Below the pieces are notes generated by a model, which was not told the origin of the DNA, did not search any database, and saw only the letters and a list, made by a program, of their open reading frames with translations. From positions 89,565 through 153,564 of the forward strand of contig CAMPDV010001042.1 of assembly GCA_946699065.1 (NCBI GenBank): a DNA stretch of 64,000 nucleotides, in the 5' to 3' direction. Below, piece after piece: positions 35,934 to 50,389 of the stretch; positions within the stretch are counted from its first letter, which is position 1; each line of letters starts with the position of its first letter. The position numbers were made by a program, and so were the translations under genes. The stretch is from Loxodes magnus (Eukaryota > Ciliophora > Karyorelictea > Loxodida > Loxodidae).

Positions 35934-38900
35934 TCATAAATTTTCCTTCTTTTTAACTTCTTCTTAATCTATTGATATTAGATATCCCTTTCTTTCATCA
36001 TCAATTTAGCTTTAATCTCTAAAATATTGCTCCATTGAATTTTAAGATTTATTAAAAGATTAATAATCTGCTTTTTGAATTTTTTAAACTTTTTCGCTAG
36101 TAAGTTATGGTTATTTATTAAAAATCTCTTTCTACTCTTATTGTAAATATTCGTTTTCGCTTGTTTCAAGAATATTTTAGCAAATCTTTGCTTATGAATC
36201 AATTTTGCTATTATCTTAGAAAGAAAACTCTTAGTTTTGACCTTCATAGAATTTATTTATAGTTTCGTTAACAAACTTTATAATTTTCTAATACTTAGGA
36301 TTTAGTTCCATTTTATAAGAAATCAACTCTTAATTTCCTATTTCTTATTTTACTATATTAAAAACTTACCTTCAGAATAACTCTTTAATCTTTCTTAATC
36401 TATTGATTTAACTAGCTTTTTCCAACTTACTTCGCTATAAATATACTTAATCAGTAGAAATACTAGAACAAGTGCTATTAAAATACTCATTAAAATTCCT
36501 GAACTGAAGCTTAGTTTATCAGAAAATGAATTGGTTTGTACACATCTTTAAAGATTTGTAAATTTACATTTCTTTTAGTACTTTATTTAATCTTGCTCAC
36601 AGTCTCCCCCATCATATTTACATTCTTCATTGTTACATTTTTAATCACATATTCCATTTTATATAAAGGATAGAAATTGACATCCTGTATTTAAACATTT
36701 CTGATATTAAACTTTTATTTTTCAGTTTAAGCATTCAAGGTTATCATAATTACACTCTTTAATGTTACATTCAAAATCACAAATTAAGTTATTAAAATGT
36801 TGTTGAATACATCCCTTTTATGCACAGTCTGTTAAATAAGTAAGTTAACCATCACAGTCTCCTTTATCAAACTTACAATCTATATTAAAGCATTATTAAT
36901 CACATTTCTTATTTCCTAATAATTAACTAGCACAAGTACAATTACTACAATCTCCATTATCTTTATTACATTCTGGAATGTTACATTTCTAATCACATAC
37001 TCTATCTCCTAATCAATACTTAGGACATCCTTTCTATTCACATTTTTCATTATTAGCTAATTTATTTCTAAATTTACTTTACTATCTGTCTTAATCAGCA
37101 TTTTCACAGTCTCCTCCATCAAAATCACATTCTCTTACATTACATGAAACATCACATTCGCCATCATAAACTCATGATCAATAACAATTTTCACTACATT
37201 AAACATATTAGCAATCAGGCCAATCATACTAACACTCTTTATTTAAGCATTATTTATCACAATTTTTATTATTTCTTAACTATTAATTACAGTCGCAAGT
37301 GTTTTAACTTCTATAATAAAAACTACAATCTTCTCCATCATAAAAACAATCGAAATTATAGCAACTGTAATCACATAATCCATCATTTATTCAATTTATA
37401 GAGCAATCTTAAGAACATTTATTAGTAGAAGGAAGTATTTAAACATTTTAGTTTAAGCAATCTAGATAATCATATTTACAATTTTTTTCATCTTTACAAT
37501 AAAAATCACAAACTCCATTTTATAACTAGCTTAAATCACAACCAGTAGAACATTCACAATCTCCATAATCATAATTACATCTTTCTACATCACATTAACT
37601 GTCACAAAATCCATCTCCTAAATAATAAACTTAACATTATTCAGAGCATTCGCAATCTCCATAATCGTAATAGCACTCTTAAGTCAAGCAATATAAATCA
37701 CATTTACCATTTCCTAATGAAGAAGCATTACATCCAATGGAACACTCACATTAATAAGAATCGAAGTTACAGCCAATATAACTACAATTATAATCACATT
37801 ATCGATTTTTAGATATCATTTAGCACTCATTAGAACATAAGCAATCTCCTTCATCATAGTTACATTATTAATTATAGCATTCAGGATTACAAAATCCATT
37901 ATTCAAAAATAAGAAATGACATGCAATAGAGCATCAGCAATCATGACCATCATAATTACATATATAGTTATCACATAAGAGATCGCAAATTCCATCTCCT
38001 TATTTTAAAATGCATTCTGTAGAACATTAACAATCGCCACTATCATAATTACATTATTCATTATTACATTAAAAATTACAGTTTCCATTTCCTAACATAT
38101 CAAAAGTACATTACTTGCTACATCTACAATCTCAATTATCATAATTACAAAGTACATTATTGCATTATTAATCACAAATTCCATTTCCTAACCAAATTTA
38201 TTTACAAGATGCTGGACAGAGACAATCCCCTTAATCTCAATTACATTATTCAAAATTGCATGCTCTATCACACTAAGAATCACCTAGTCAAAATATGGAA
38301 CAGTAAATTGTACATCTACAATCAAAATTATCATAATTACAATCTTTAAAATTGCATTACTAATCACATTTTCCATCTCCTAATAAAGATTAATCACATT
38401 ATTATAAGCAGAGGCAATCGCCTTAATCATAGTCACATAATTAAAAATTGCATTCATCGTTGCAAACTCCATTACCTAGCAACTCATTTGTACATCCTAC
38501 TACGCAAAGGCAATCCCAATTATCATATTTACAGGATAAAGAATTGCAATCTGCATCACATTTACTATTTCACAACAGATTTGTAACACAATTTGATGAA
38601 CATTGGCAATCTCAATTATCATAATTACATTACTCAGCATCACATTCTAAATTACATAATCCATTTAATAATAAATAATCTGGACAATCCTTTGCACATC
38701 TACAATTAAAATTATCTCAATTACAATCATTTGAATCACATTCTTTGTCACATTTTCTATTTTCTAGCATATCTTTAGTACATGTTAGTGGACATTTGCA
38801 ATCTCCGTTATCAAAATTACATTATTCATTATTACATTAGTTATCACATATCTAATTACCTAAATAATCATTTGGACATTCTATTCCACAAGTACACATT

Positions 38901-41900
38901 CAATTATCAAAGGTGCATCCTTTAAAATTACACTCAATATCACATTTTTCATTTAATTTTAAATCTTAAGTACAATTTTAAGAGCACAAACAGCTTCAAT
39001 TATCGTAATTGCATTATTCAGTATTACATTCATCTTGACATATTTGATCATTTTATAAATTTAATGAGCATTCTTCAGAGCAAAAACAATCTTAATTATC
39101 ATAATTGCATTATAAAATATTGCATTATAAGTCACAATTTTAATCTCCCAATTTTAACAAATCACAAAATTTAGAGCATAAGCAATCACCATGATCTCAA
39201 TTGCACTATTCCCTATTACATACATTATCGCAAAGGAAATTAATTAAAAAGCTGCTTGAGCAACCTTAGGCACATGTGCAATCTCAATTGTCATAATCAC
39301 AACTTTAAAAGTTACATTCTTCATCGCATTTTCCATTATAATGCAATTCTTATGTACAATTTTATGGACATAAACAATCTCAGCTATCATAATTACATTA
39401 TTCAAAATTACACAAACTATCACATATATTATTTCCTAATATTCAAGGAAAACATCCTATCGAGCAACTACAATCATATAAATCATAATTACATACAGCA
39501 TAATTGCATTCCGCATTACATTATCCATTTCCCATCAAAGAGATGTTGCAAAATTCTGGACAAACACAATCTCAATTATCTCATTAGCATTATTCTACAT
39601 AACATTCAACATCACAATTTCCATTATTTAAATAATCATCTGGACATTACTTCGCACAAGTACATATTCAATTGTCATAATTACAATCAATAACATTACA
39701 TTCCTCATCACATTTTTCATTTTCATATAAATCTTATTTACATGTTTAAGAACATTAACAATCTCCATTATCATAATTACATTACTCATTGTTGCATTCA
39801 ATATCACATACACTGTTTCCTAACTTTTCTTTTTGGCAATTTCCATAACATTCACAATCAAGTCCATCGAAATTGCATTGTATATTGTTACAAAATTCAT
39901 CGCATATGTCATTTCCTATTAAAAATGTAATGCATGTTTATGAACATAAACAATCGAAATTATCATAATTACATTATTCTAAATTGCAAACATTTTCGCA
40001 ATTTCCATTTTCTAAAAAATTATTCTAGCATCCTTAGGCACATGAGCAATCTCAATTATCAAAATCACAACCTTTAAAGTTACATTCTTCATCGCATTTT
40101 CCATTCTACTATAACTCTTAAGTACAGTTAGATGGACATAAACAATCTCAGTTATCATAATTACATTATTCTACATTACACTCAGAATCACATTAAGTAT
40201 TTCCTAATGAATAATAGACACATCCTATCTAGCAAAAGCAATCAAAATTATCATGATTACATCCAACATAATTACATTCTTCGTTACATTATCCATTTCC
40301 AATTTAGAATAGGTCACAAGAATATGGACATTTACAGTCTAAATTATCTCATTCACATTCTTCAACATTACATTCAGGATTACATCATCCATTATCTTTC
40401 AATTTATTCGAACAATACTCTGCACATGTACATTTTCAATTATCATAATTACAATACTTAAAATTGCACTCTTCGTCACATTTTTCATTCTCTCTCAAAT
40501 CTTAAGTACAAGATTATGGACAATTACAATCTCCTTTATCATAACTACATTGTTGCATATTACATTCAGTGTCACAATATCCATTTCCTAGCCAGTAATT
40601 CCAGCAATTTATCTAACATTTACAATCAAAGTTATCTCAATTGCATTCATTTGTATTACAATTTTCATCACATTCTCCATTTCCGAGTAATAATTAATCA
40701 CATTACGAAGGACATTAACAATCTCAGTTATCATAATTGCATTATTCTACATTGCAAGATGTTTAGCAAGATCCATCACCTTATCATGTTTTAGGACAGA
40801 TTTATGAACATGCACAATCCCAATTATCATAATCACAACTTTATGAATCACATTCTTCATCACATTTTCCATTCTATTACAAATCTTAAGTACAACTCTA
40901 TCTACATTAACATTCTCAATTATCAAAGTTGCACTATTCTACATTACACTCTGTATTGCATAAAAAATTTTCTAAAGCTTCAGTAGTACAATTTTAAGAG
41001 CAAAGGCAATTTTGATTATCATAATTACAGACTTCAAAATTACATTCTTCGTCACATTTTTCATTTTCTAGTAGAGCTCAAGTACAAGATAGTGGGCATT
41101 AGCAATCATCGTTATCAAAGTTACATTACTCAATATTACACTCTTAGTTACACACTCCATTACCTATATTTTCTTTTCTACAATTTAGAGAACACATGCA
41201 ATCAAAATTATCTCAGTTACACTATTATAAATTACATTGCTAATCACAAATTAAATCACCTAATAATGATTAATCGCATGTTAATGGACATTAGCAGTCT
41301 CAATTGTCAAAATTACATTATTCAATGTTACATTATTAATCACATTTACCATTTTTTGAAAAATACTCTAAACATGAATAACTACAAGCTTTTTATTTAT
41401 CCTCCATTACGAAATCTTTTTTTGAAAATCCAAGAACATAATTATATCAGTAACATCTGTCTTCAAATTCATTTAAACAAGTTTAGTATCCCTTAGGAAA
41501 TATTTCACTGTTTCCAAATATAAAAATTCCTACTATTGCATGTGCTATCAATGCATAAGGTATTAAATTATGAATACTAATGTGTATATTAAATGAATAT
41601 TTTTATATTTTCTTATAGAAAGTAAGCAATAAATATTTATCTGATAAATATGCAATAATAAGAGTAAAAGTAGATATTATTATAATCAAAGGAATACCAG
41701 AAGAATAAACTAAGGAAGTGAAAACTATTGCACATATAAATGCACTTTATTATGATAAATTAAATTCAGGACCTTATTCATTATATTATATTTAAGCAAT
41801 AATATCTTTAGATTTTCACTTTGCTAATATTAATTTGAAAGGTTTCAGAATAACTTTAAGTAATTAAGGAATGACTGATGCCACAATCATAGTTGTAGTT

Positions 41901-43661
41901 ATTCCTTTTCCAACATTGATATACCAATATCTAGTAAATATTTCCTTATTAAGTTAGTCAATTATCATAATAGTAAACGCATAGTTGAAAAACTAAAATA
42001 TAAACATCCTTTATCATAAGATTTTTTAGGTTTCAACTTATTCATGCTTCCTTTCTATTTTGTTTAGTTTCTTCAAACTTCAAATTATAACTCTGTTCCA
42101 AAAAATTATAACTAAACCTATTCCTATTTAAATAGCTCAATGTTATAATAAATCTTCTCTAAAATTGTTACAAAATTAAGCTTCATCAGATTTACCTTTC
42201 AAAATATCATAAACATCTTATTAATAGCATCAGCAATAATATCCTTTAGAAGAAGTATCATATTAATAAGTTTCTTTAGCATATTCTTTCTATAAGTCTT
42301 ATAATTTTTATTTTACTATCCTTTAAAATGTTTTTATTTACAGCAATATAATATTACTCGCATTCTGTTTAAGTTGGAAAATTCACATTTTCGGCTTAAT
42401 TAATTAATCAAATTAAAAGTAAGGAAATACCTATTATAACTCCTGAAATAAATGATACATGAAACGATTATAACTTTTATTTCCAATAAGATACTTCAAA
42501 GTTTTCCCAACATATCTAAGAAGGTTCTTATGCTTCTTTTACAATAAGAGATTAGACTTAATTTCATTTGATTTCTTTGGGTTAAAATTATGGAAAATAT
42601 TATGTTTTTCTATAATTGTTTATACATTTTATTTACGATGGAGCATGCTCAAAAATAATGAACACTTTGACTATTTCTTATTCTTGATCTTATTCTTTCA
42701 TATATGTTATTTTTACTTCATTTAAAATGCTTTATAGCTTTTATTCTAGTTTGTTATTTTATTTTCTCTTAGATTAAAGTTAATTTTAAATCTCTTATTT
42801 TGCTATTTTTACTTATAATTCCTCAACTTCATTATAACATTTTTAATAAAAGAATAAGTTTTAAATTTATCTTCCTATTACTATTTCATTAATTTACCCA
42901 TATCTTTCAAAGAAATCTCTTATTTCCTTTTCACTTATTCCTTGCTTTGGTAATCCTCTTATTTCAATGCTATATTTTCCTACTCTATTTTCTTATAACT
43001 TAAATATTTTTAATCTTTTTTTCGTTTTTAGTCAATAACAAAATAAGAAAACTAGAAATATTATGCATTAAGCAAAGTCTAGTAATCCTTCTTACAAGTT
43101 TCTCCGTTTTGTTTATTTTATAATATCTTGTTCGTATAAATTTTGCTACTATTCTTTGTCTAAAGAACTTTTTACATTTTCAATTTATATTCCTCGTAAC
43201 TTATATCACTTATAAGTATATTTACTAATCTCTCCCTTCAAATTTTATGTTTTTGTATAATTTTCATCGAAAATTCAAAAGTCTACAATCTTTTTCCCAG
43301 TATCAAGGTTTCCAATCGTTAGGGATTCTAAAATTCCTGCTTCATCTTTCTCATAGCCTTTTCCTTTATAGTTCAAATAAATTTTCCCTATACTTATACA
43401 ACTTAAAATGACAAAAATGAAAATTAATCATTTTACTCAATCAAAATAGAGTTCAATTCCAATTCCATATTATCTTATATTTTTGGAAGAAACTGGGAGA
43501 ACTTATAAATTCTATTCTTTTTATGGATTTTCAATTTATGTAATTTCTTCTATCTATTTACTTCTTTTTTCTTGCTCTTATTACAAAAAAATTTTCGTGT
43601 TGTCTGTCTCTTTTGAGTCTTCTTTATGTATGCTTACTAAAGAATCCTCAGGGTAAATCAT
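35934..43661 (-). CDS. OSCA/TMEM63-like channel with giant LNR array, copy 2 (one frameshift)
   Basis: A paralogue of copy 1 with the same order: hydrophilic N-terminus, two membrane segments around a 100-residue loop, RRM-like part, channel core, about 48 LNR repeats, last helix, cytosolic tail, TGA at 35934-35936. It has the same 17-nt intron (36353-36369). The LNR region up to the intron has exactly the same length as in copy 1. A 5-T run at 42305-42309 (4 T in copy 1) adds one base after about residue 450. It shifts the frame before the channel core unless the base is an assembly error or corrected in the RNA. Copy 3 is in frame at this site. A further net 3-nt deletion near 41790 keeps the frame. 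One Trp (residue 129 of copy 1) is UGA here and UGG in the others. The last 120 residues diverge strongly from copy 1, keeping only scattered motifs and a Glu-Glu-Val end. Confidence 0.75.
36353..36369 (-). other. 17-nt intron in copy 2
   Basis: GTAAGTTTTTAATATAG on the minus strand differs by one base from the copy 1 intron and lies at the same codon phase. Conservation of length and ends between diverged paralogues supports a real intron. Confidence 0.78.
36590..41420 (-). repeat. LNR-type cysteine repeat array within copy 2
   Basis: Same organisation as the array in copy 1: about 48 units of about 96 bp. The eighth-repeat periodicity is also visible, with the catcgcattttccatt-type segment near 39317, 40082 and 40853. 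Equal total length with copy 1 means no repeat was gained or lost since the duplication. Confidence 0.82.
42305..42309 (-). other. single-base frameshift in copy 2 homopolymer
   Basis: A five-T run (minus-strand AAAAA) where copy 1 has four. The resulting frame is wrong until the gene end, while downstream sequence keeps coding character in the original frame. Either a recent mutation or a homopolymer sequencing error. Confidence 0.65.
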
Positions 43662-43705
43662 TTTATAATTAAATGAGAGTCACTGGTATTTAAATAAGGT
43701 AATTA
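43662..43705 (-). promoter_or_regulatory. conserved 5' leader and TATA-like element of copy 2
   Basis: Carries the same TATTTAAATA motif and GAGAGTCACTG block as copies 1 and 3, directly upstream of the ATG. Beyond about 200-300 bp the upstream sequence no longer resembles the other two copies. Confidence 0.4.
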
Positions 43706-43899
43706 CGCATATTATAATATAAACATTAGTTATCTATTACATTGTAATTATTTTAAATTTAATTGCAAACTATTAATCATAAATTTAAGCATCTGCTATT
43801 ATGCTACTATATGATGCTATAACTTTATAATATAATATTTAACTTCAATTATTTCTTTATTTAAGACTTGCTTTTATTTTAGTACATATTATATAATTA

Positions 43900-46800
43900 T
43901 ATAATTCTTTAAGTTTACTTATATTAAATTTATAATTAGCTATTTTCTTTTTAAATAAATATTAATAATTCTATGAAATATTAGCTAAGAAACAAATAGA
44001 ATTTTACCAAATATCTTGATTTTTCACTATTTTTGTTAATTAAATAATGTTAATTAGATAGGATCTGTAAACTTGCTCAAATTTAAAATAATTAAAAGCA
44101 GCTTATTAATTTGTATAATCTTAACTTTTTCATTTGGAACACCTATTTAAAAATTTAGTTATTAAATTATCATATATAAGGTTAGAGCTTTTTTTTAAAT
44201 ATAATTATGATTTTTCATATAAATTAGATATTAAATTAATAATTAATTATCAAGTAGATTACTAAAGTTTATCATTTAATATATACTTAGAAATATAATT
44301 ATAAAGCTTTTAATTAAATTACAACTTCCTTATGTTCTTTGCATTTCAGCTTTAAATCTCCAAATACACTTCATTTTATTAATTTTTATTTTTTGAATGC
44401 ATAAATGCTTGGATAATTTAAGTTAAAGTTGATAGCAAATATATAAATAATTTATTTTTTCTTAGAGAATACACATAAATTTAGTTTAGGTTATCCTTAA
44501 TTTTCTTAAATTTATTATTTAATTATTATTACTTATATTTGGTTTGATTGCATAAAGTCATATCTATTTTATAATTTTCTATAATTTTGGTAATAATAGA
44601 TATGATTTAATTTTATGAATTTATGAATTTTACTAAAGCAATATAATTTACTATTTATTAATTTTTATTCTTTTTCTATCTTTCTTTATTCAATTTAGTT
44701 TATATCTTGCTTAGTAATATCTCCTATTCTTTAGCTATTACTATTAAATCCTAAATATTTTGTAATATTTTAGTTTTTTTTAATTAAGGTTTATTACAGT
44801 TATCATTACTTTTGCATTATTAATTTACAAACTACTTAGTGATATAAGAAAAAGCGAATTTATTAATTTCTTTAATAGTTGAAGTATAATTAAAAATATA
44901 TAGCTAATATCCATTCTATTTATATCCTTTTGTAACTAAAACTCTAAAGAATTATAGAAATTAGTAAATAGATAAAAGCAATGAGAAAAATAATTTTACG
45001 AAAAGCTTTTGGCTAAGATAAAAAAGTATATTATTACAGCCTTTTAAGATATCTATCTAGTACCTATTAATATACCCTTTTATAAACCTAATTGTTTTTG
45101 AATCCTTTAAATTATAATAAGGCTTATTAATTAGAACCTTTTAAAATATTTTAAAGGTATCTCTAATTAAAATTCTCAAAGTTATAGTAATTTATTATCT
45201 TCAGCTTATAACTTTACTTTACTAAGTTTATAAAAAATAGATAAAACATACAATTGTTTTAATGCAACATATAATCTTCTTTTGCTATGTTACAACATAA
45301 TAAGCATATTCACAATCAATGAGATTTAAGTTATATGCTTTAAAAATATTTTAATGCAATAAAACTTAAAAAATAATATCTAAGAATTTATAAGGAACCA
45401 TTAAAAGACTTTTAATATACTGAGAATTAGGAAATTATAGAGTATAAATAGTAAATAATTGTGATAAATTATTATGCTCATTATTTTCAAGAGATATGCT
45501 ATTTATCACTTAAATTAATAAATAGAGACTTTTTAGTTAAATTTATTTATATATTTTTCAATTTTTAGGACTAAATAGAAATATACAAACAATATTGGAG
45601 TAAAAAATAAAAAATTATAATTATAGATAAAAGAAATTTTTCATTGGATTATAGCATTTCGCATTGCATTTTAAAAATATTTTGTACTCTTTTCATTCCA
45701 CTTCAAAGCATTTTAAGATATTTATTAAAACTTATGTAGAAATGATTAGAGTTAAACAAATAATTTAAGAATACTCTTAAGATAAAATTTAGCTAAGATA
45801 ACTAAATAAACCTTAAAGTCTTGGCATTCAGGTTTAAATAACTAAATAGTCAATAAGCCTATAATTATTAAAATTTATCTATCTATTTTAATCTGAGAAT
45901 ATATATTTATTTCGAAGAATGTGATTTCTATCTAGCATATATATTTAAATTATTTTATTTTTTATATGATAATTAAGATAATAATTTTTAATTAGATAAT
46001 TATAGATATTCTTTAATGTTCAGTGTATTAAATAAATTTGAAGATATTTTAAGGTTAGAATAAAATATTGGTATATTTGTTTATAAAAAGAACATTATAA
46101 TATGATAATTCTTTTTTGTAATTTTTACCTGTATCTGTAAATTTATTTAAGTTAAATTAATTTTGCTAATTATATGATACTTTTATTTAGCGAAGTAAAA
46201 ATATTTTGAATTATTTAAGGTATTCCTTTTGTATATATCTCAACATTTTCCATGATATTTTTAATGTTTTGAGAATTGAATTTAATCTGACTGAAATCAG
46301 ATGATTTTAAAATTCGTTAATTAATATTAATTTAACTTAAATTTTGATAATTTCATATATTTAAGAAATTTAAAATTTAATTTAGTTTTAAATAAAATAA
46401 AGTGGCTATATAATCTTAATCATTAAAATTTAATTATTGTGTAGCTCATATCATAAATGCATATAGTTTAAATAAATAAATTTAAACACAAAATAAATCA
46501 AAGGAAATTAGGATTCTTTATATAAATTATTAGTTCTTCTTTCTAAAATAAATTCTCTAAATTCATATAGTTTTTTTATTGTTTTGCTAGTCTAATAAAT
46601 TTTTAATTTTACTCTAAAATTTAATTTGATCGTTCTACAACTGTTGGAATAAAGAAATTTTGATTTTTCCTATCTTAGCTAACCTTTAGTTTAAATAAAG
46701 AGGCTAAAAGAATTTTAGATATATTGTTCATAAACATTTAATATTTCATTTTGATGTTCCAAAATTGAAAAATACCTAACATCATTAGAATCACTTAAAC

Positions 46801-49780
46801 TACTATTAATTTTATAGATAAAATAGACAAACTTTGCGATATTGACATAAAAGCATTTTATTATGCTAGCTTAATAATTTCTAATTTAAATAATTAAGCT
46901 ATTAAAAATTATTAGACTAATTATAATTTTTTAAAGCAAAGCTTAATGTTTTTCCTTTCTCTATTTCATTAAAATAATTATATATAATACATAATTAATT
47001 TTTATAACATTTGGTTCTACTTCAAAGTTAACTAAAAGGTATAATAAACTAGAAAATAATTTAAAGTTATTGAATAAAAAATAGAAATTGAAAAAAGATA
47101 AAGCCCGATAAAAGTATTGATACTCTTTAGTTATAAAGATTATTTTATTACTTTATATAAATAAGAGAATAATAGTTAATATTTTATTTTAGTAATAATT
47201 AAAAGTTTAAAGTTAATATAAGAAAGGAACTTTAACTTTTAGTAATAAATTATTATAAATAGTTATTTCTTTTCTCTTACATAATTTTGTAGAAAAAGAA
47301 AATTAATAAATTAAATGTATTAAATAAAAATCTTTAAATTTATAAATAAATTTTAGTTTTATTTATTTTAATAAATTCCTTAATCTTAAATAATCGAATA
47401 TCATTATAAAAAAATTTAATTCATCTATAATTGAAAATAATTTATCAAATTTAGTAATTTTATATTTTCATTATTTATTTAATTTTTTTTAAATATCAAG
47501 CAAATATAACAAGCAAGAGAGATTTTTACAATTATTTAAGCAAAAAATGTAAAAAAAGTAGATATAGATTAGCTGCTTCAAATAAGAAATTTATAATAAT
47601 ATAAATTAATTTTTAGTGCTAATAGGTTATCTTATATCTCTTTTTAATTTCTTTAAGTAGAAATATTAACTAGTAACTTTATATATTAGGTTAAAAGTTT
47701 GAATTTTATCTTTTATTGAATGAAGTTAAAAGATAAACTTAGAAGCTTTTATATAAATTAAATAATTTTTAATAGCTTAATAATAATAAAATTAAGGGAA
47801 ACAATTATAAATAAATTATTAAAACTATAAGATTCGTCAAAGATATTATCTATCTCTTTTATAAGAACTTCATACTATTATACATGTATTAAAAAAAATA
47901 AAATAAATAATTATCAAATCTGATTTATAAAAGCATAAGCAGAAAATAGAATTAAGAAATAATAATTAAACATAGAAGATAAAGTAGAAATATATAAAAC
48001 TTAAATTATGGTTCTTGTATAAATTTTATTTTAATAGTGTATCTTAATAATTTTTTCATATCTACAAAAATTCATAAATTTTATTCGATATGTATTTATA
48101 TTAAAAAGACTTGCAAATTATTTGGCAAAAGATTCAAACATTTTATAAATTTGAAATAAAAAAATCGTACAATGTTTTTATTTTTCTAAATATAATAAAA
48201 TCACATCAATGAAATTTAAAAATATATTTAAAATTTAAAATGTAAATAGAGCAAAAATTATAAAGAAGATATATTTATTTCTGAAAAGGAATGAAGCTAT
48301 TATTTCTTTAGATTTAAAAAAATAATTTTTTTATTAAAAAATTTAAAAAATTTGATTATACAAAAAATTATTTTTAAGTTGTCTTAAATAATAAATTTAT
48401 TTATTTATTATATAATTATTTCTTAGATTTTTCTTAAAATAAGTTAAATTAAAAATAGATTTATTTAATTTCTTAGCAAAAAAAACTAAAAAATTAGAAA
48501 ATAAAATTTAAATAAATAGATTTTATTATTATTTAGGAAAAATCTGAAATGATAAATTTACTAGACAATAAATAGTTAGGTAAACATTTTTAGTTAAATA
48601 AATAAATTTAATTTTCTAAACAAAATTTTTTTAATTAATTTGAGAAAAATCAAAATTTAAGAAAATTAAAAATTATAAAATTTATAAATAAAATGATGAA
48701 TTTCACTCAAAATCAAATAATTTAAATTTTTAGTTTAAATAAAATTTACGCTTTAGTATTTTTTTAATTAATTTAATTTTAAATTTTTTGATTAATAAAA
48801 TAGGTATTTTCATATAAAAATATAAACTTAATCCTCCGCAAAATTATTAGAGAAAGTTTTTCCTACCTTTAAAATAATTATGAAAGAAAATATTTCGTTG
48901 CCATCTAGTTATTTATGATTTTATTTTTTCTTATAATTCAATTATTTTTTGTTTAATCAAATTTCTAAATTTTAAATAAAATATTTCTCTATAAAAAGTA
49001 ATATTTTTTTATAAATTACTAGTAATTATATTTTTCTTAATATTGTTTAAAGAAATTGTAAAAATTAATAAATAGTTGCTTTAAATTTAAAATTAACATA
49101 AGCATTAATTGGTCAAATGTAGAATTTTTAATATTCAATCTTTTAACTTTTTTGTTTAATCCCAATAAATTTAATTTAGCTATTAATTTCATTATACAAT
49201 CTGGATAAATTCGTATCATTTTTAATTTTTCCAAAATAGATAGTTTGAAAAACATTTACTTATATTTCTTTTCATTTCTAGAAATAAGACACTGAATCAA
49301 TAATTTGTTATTCTTAACTTAACCAATAAATGAAAAATTAAAATTTTTCTTAAAATAGCTTTCTATGTTTTTACCAAAAAGTTACTAAACTTTTGTTTAT
49401 TCATTTTTTATTTAATTTAATGTTTTTTTATTTTAAATACTAAATTTTAATTTATTTTTAATTTTTTTCTTAAAATGTAAAGAATCAAGTTAAGGAATAA
49501 ATGAAAATAGTTGTAAAAGCTTTAAGAAAATGTTAAAATCATAATATTACTAAATTTAAATTTAATAAGCATTGTTATGAATCTTTCGTATTTAAAGATA
49601 AATTTTGATTATTTTCATAAAGATTAAATTATTTCTCATTAAGCTTATGTAAGCTATTTTCTAACTTACTAAATTAAAAGCTTTATAATCATAGATTTAT
49701 ATTTTGGATATAAAACACACACAATTTTACAAGAAAATATCAGAAAATAGGTGCTATATTAACGAAAATATCAAGTATTT
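43900..49780. other. long AT-rich region without a recognisable gene
   Basis: No motif-bearing frame, tRNA or structured repeat seen in nearly 6 kb. It provides the upstream region of the DOMON gene, where I can point to no promoter motif. Confidence 0.5.
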
Positions 49781-49786
49781 TTATAA

Positions 49787-50389
49787 ATGTTGATATATTT
49801 ACTCTTTGTTGCTTTAGTCAACACAAATTCAGAAATTATCGATTTAACTGATGAAATTTCCATTCACTGGGGCATTGGTGAAACCGTCATGAATATCTCT
49901 GTTGGATGTACTTCAAATATCAACTGGGTTGGAATAGGTTGGAAAAAGACAAGTGAAGGTGGAGGCATGGCTGGAGCTGATATGGTTCTATTTGAAGGAG
50001 ATAAGGCAACTGATATGTATGCCACCTCAAATTCTATGCCAGATATTGATACTTAGCAAGATATTCTTTATAATGGTATGTACGAATATGATGGAAGAGA
50101 TTGGTACGTATGCTAGAAGGCAAATCCAACGAACGATAAATAAGATGTTAAGATTGACAGCGGAGAGTATTGGTTATTGTATGCTTGGGGTACAGGCGAT
50201 TATAGTGACCATGGCAAAAATGCTGGAATGATTAAAGTAAATTTTCTTGAGTAACAAGGATATTTTCCAGATTAGAATGACGATTCTTAGCAAGAAATTA
50301 GTCTTGACAATAGTAAAAATGGAGATACGGATGAAGATAGCTCTTCTTTATTACTAATAGCTTCTTACGTTATTGCCCTATTAGTATGA
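49787..50389 (+). CDS. secreted or GPI-anchored DOMON-domain protein
   Basis: An uninterrupted 200-codon gene from ATG 49787 to TGA 50387-50389, with several UAG/UAA codons read as Gln. All Trp codons are UGG. Residues 1-15 form a short signal peptide. Residues about 17-150 match the DOMON fold: I-H-W-G-I-G, a central W-V-G-I-G-W-K-K followed by M-A-G-A-D-M-V, then D-M-Y-A-T-S, and a late Y-W-L-L-Y-A-W-G-T-G-D-Y. DOMON domains bind haem or sugars in secreted or membrane oxidoreductases. No cytochrome b561 or monooxygenase part is attached here. The C-terminus is acidic and Ser/Asp-rich and ends in a hydrophobic stretch, as in GPI-anchor signals. More in-frame UGAs follow shortly after the stop. 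Its base composition stands out from the AT-rich flanks, and it is solitary. Confidence 0.85.

Noticed and set aside
49953..50231. Second overlapping frame in the DOMON gene
   Set aside because: It is a shifted shadow of the real frame, which has signal peptide, DOMON motifs and a clean TGA end.
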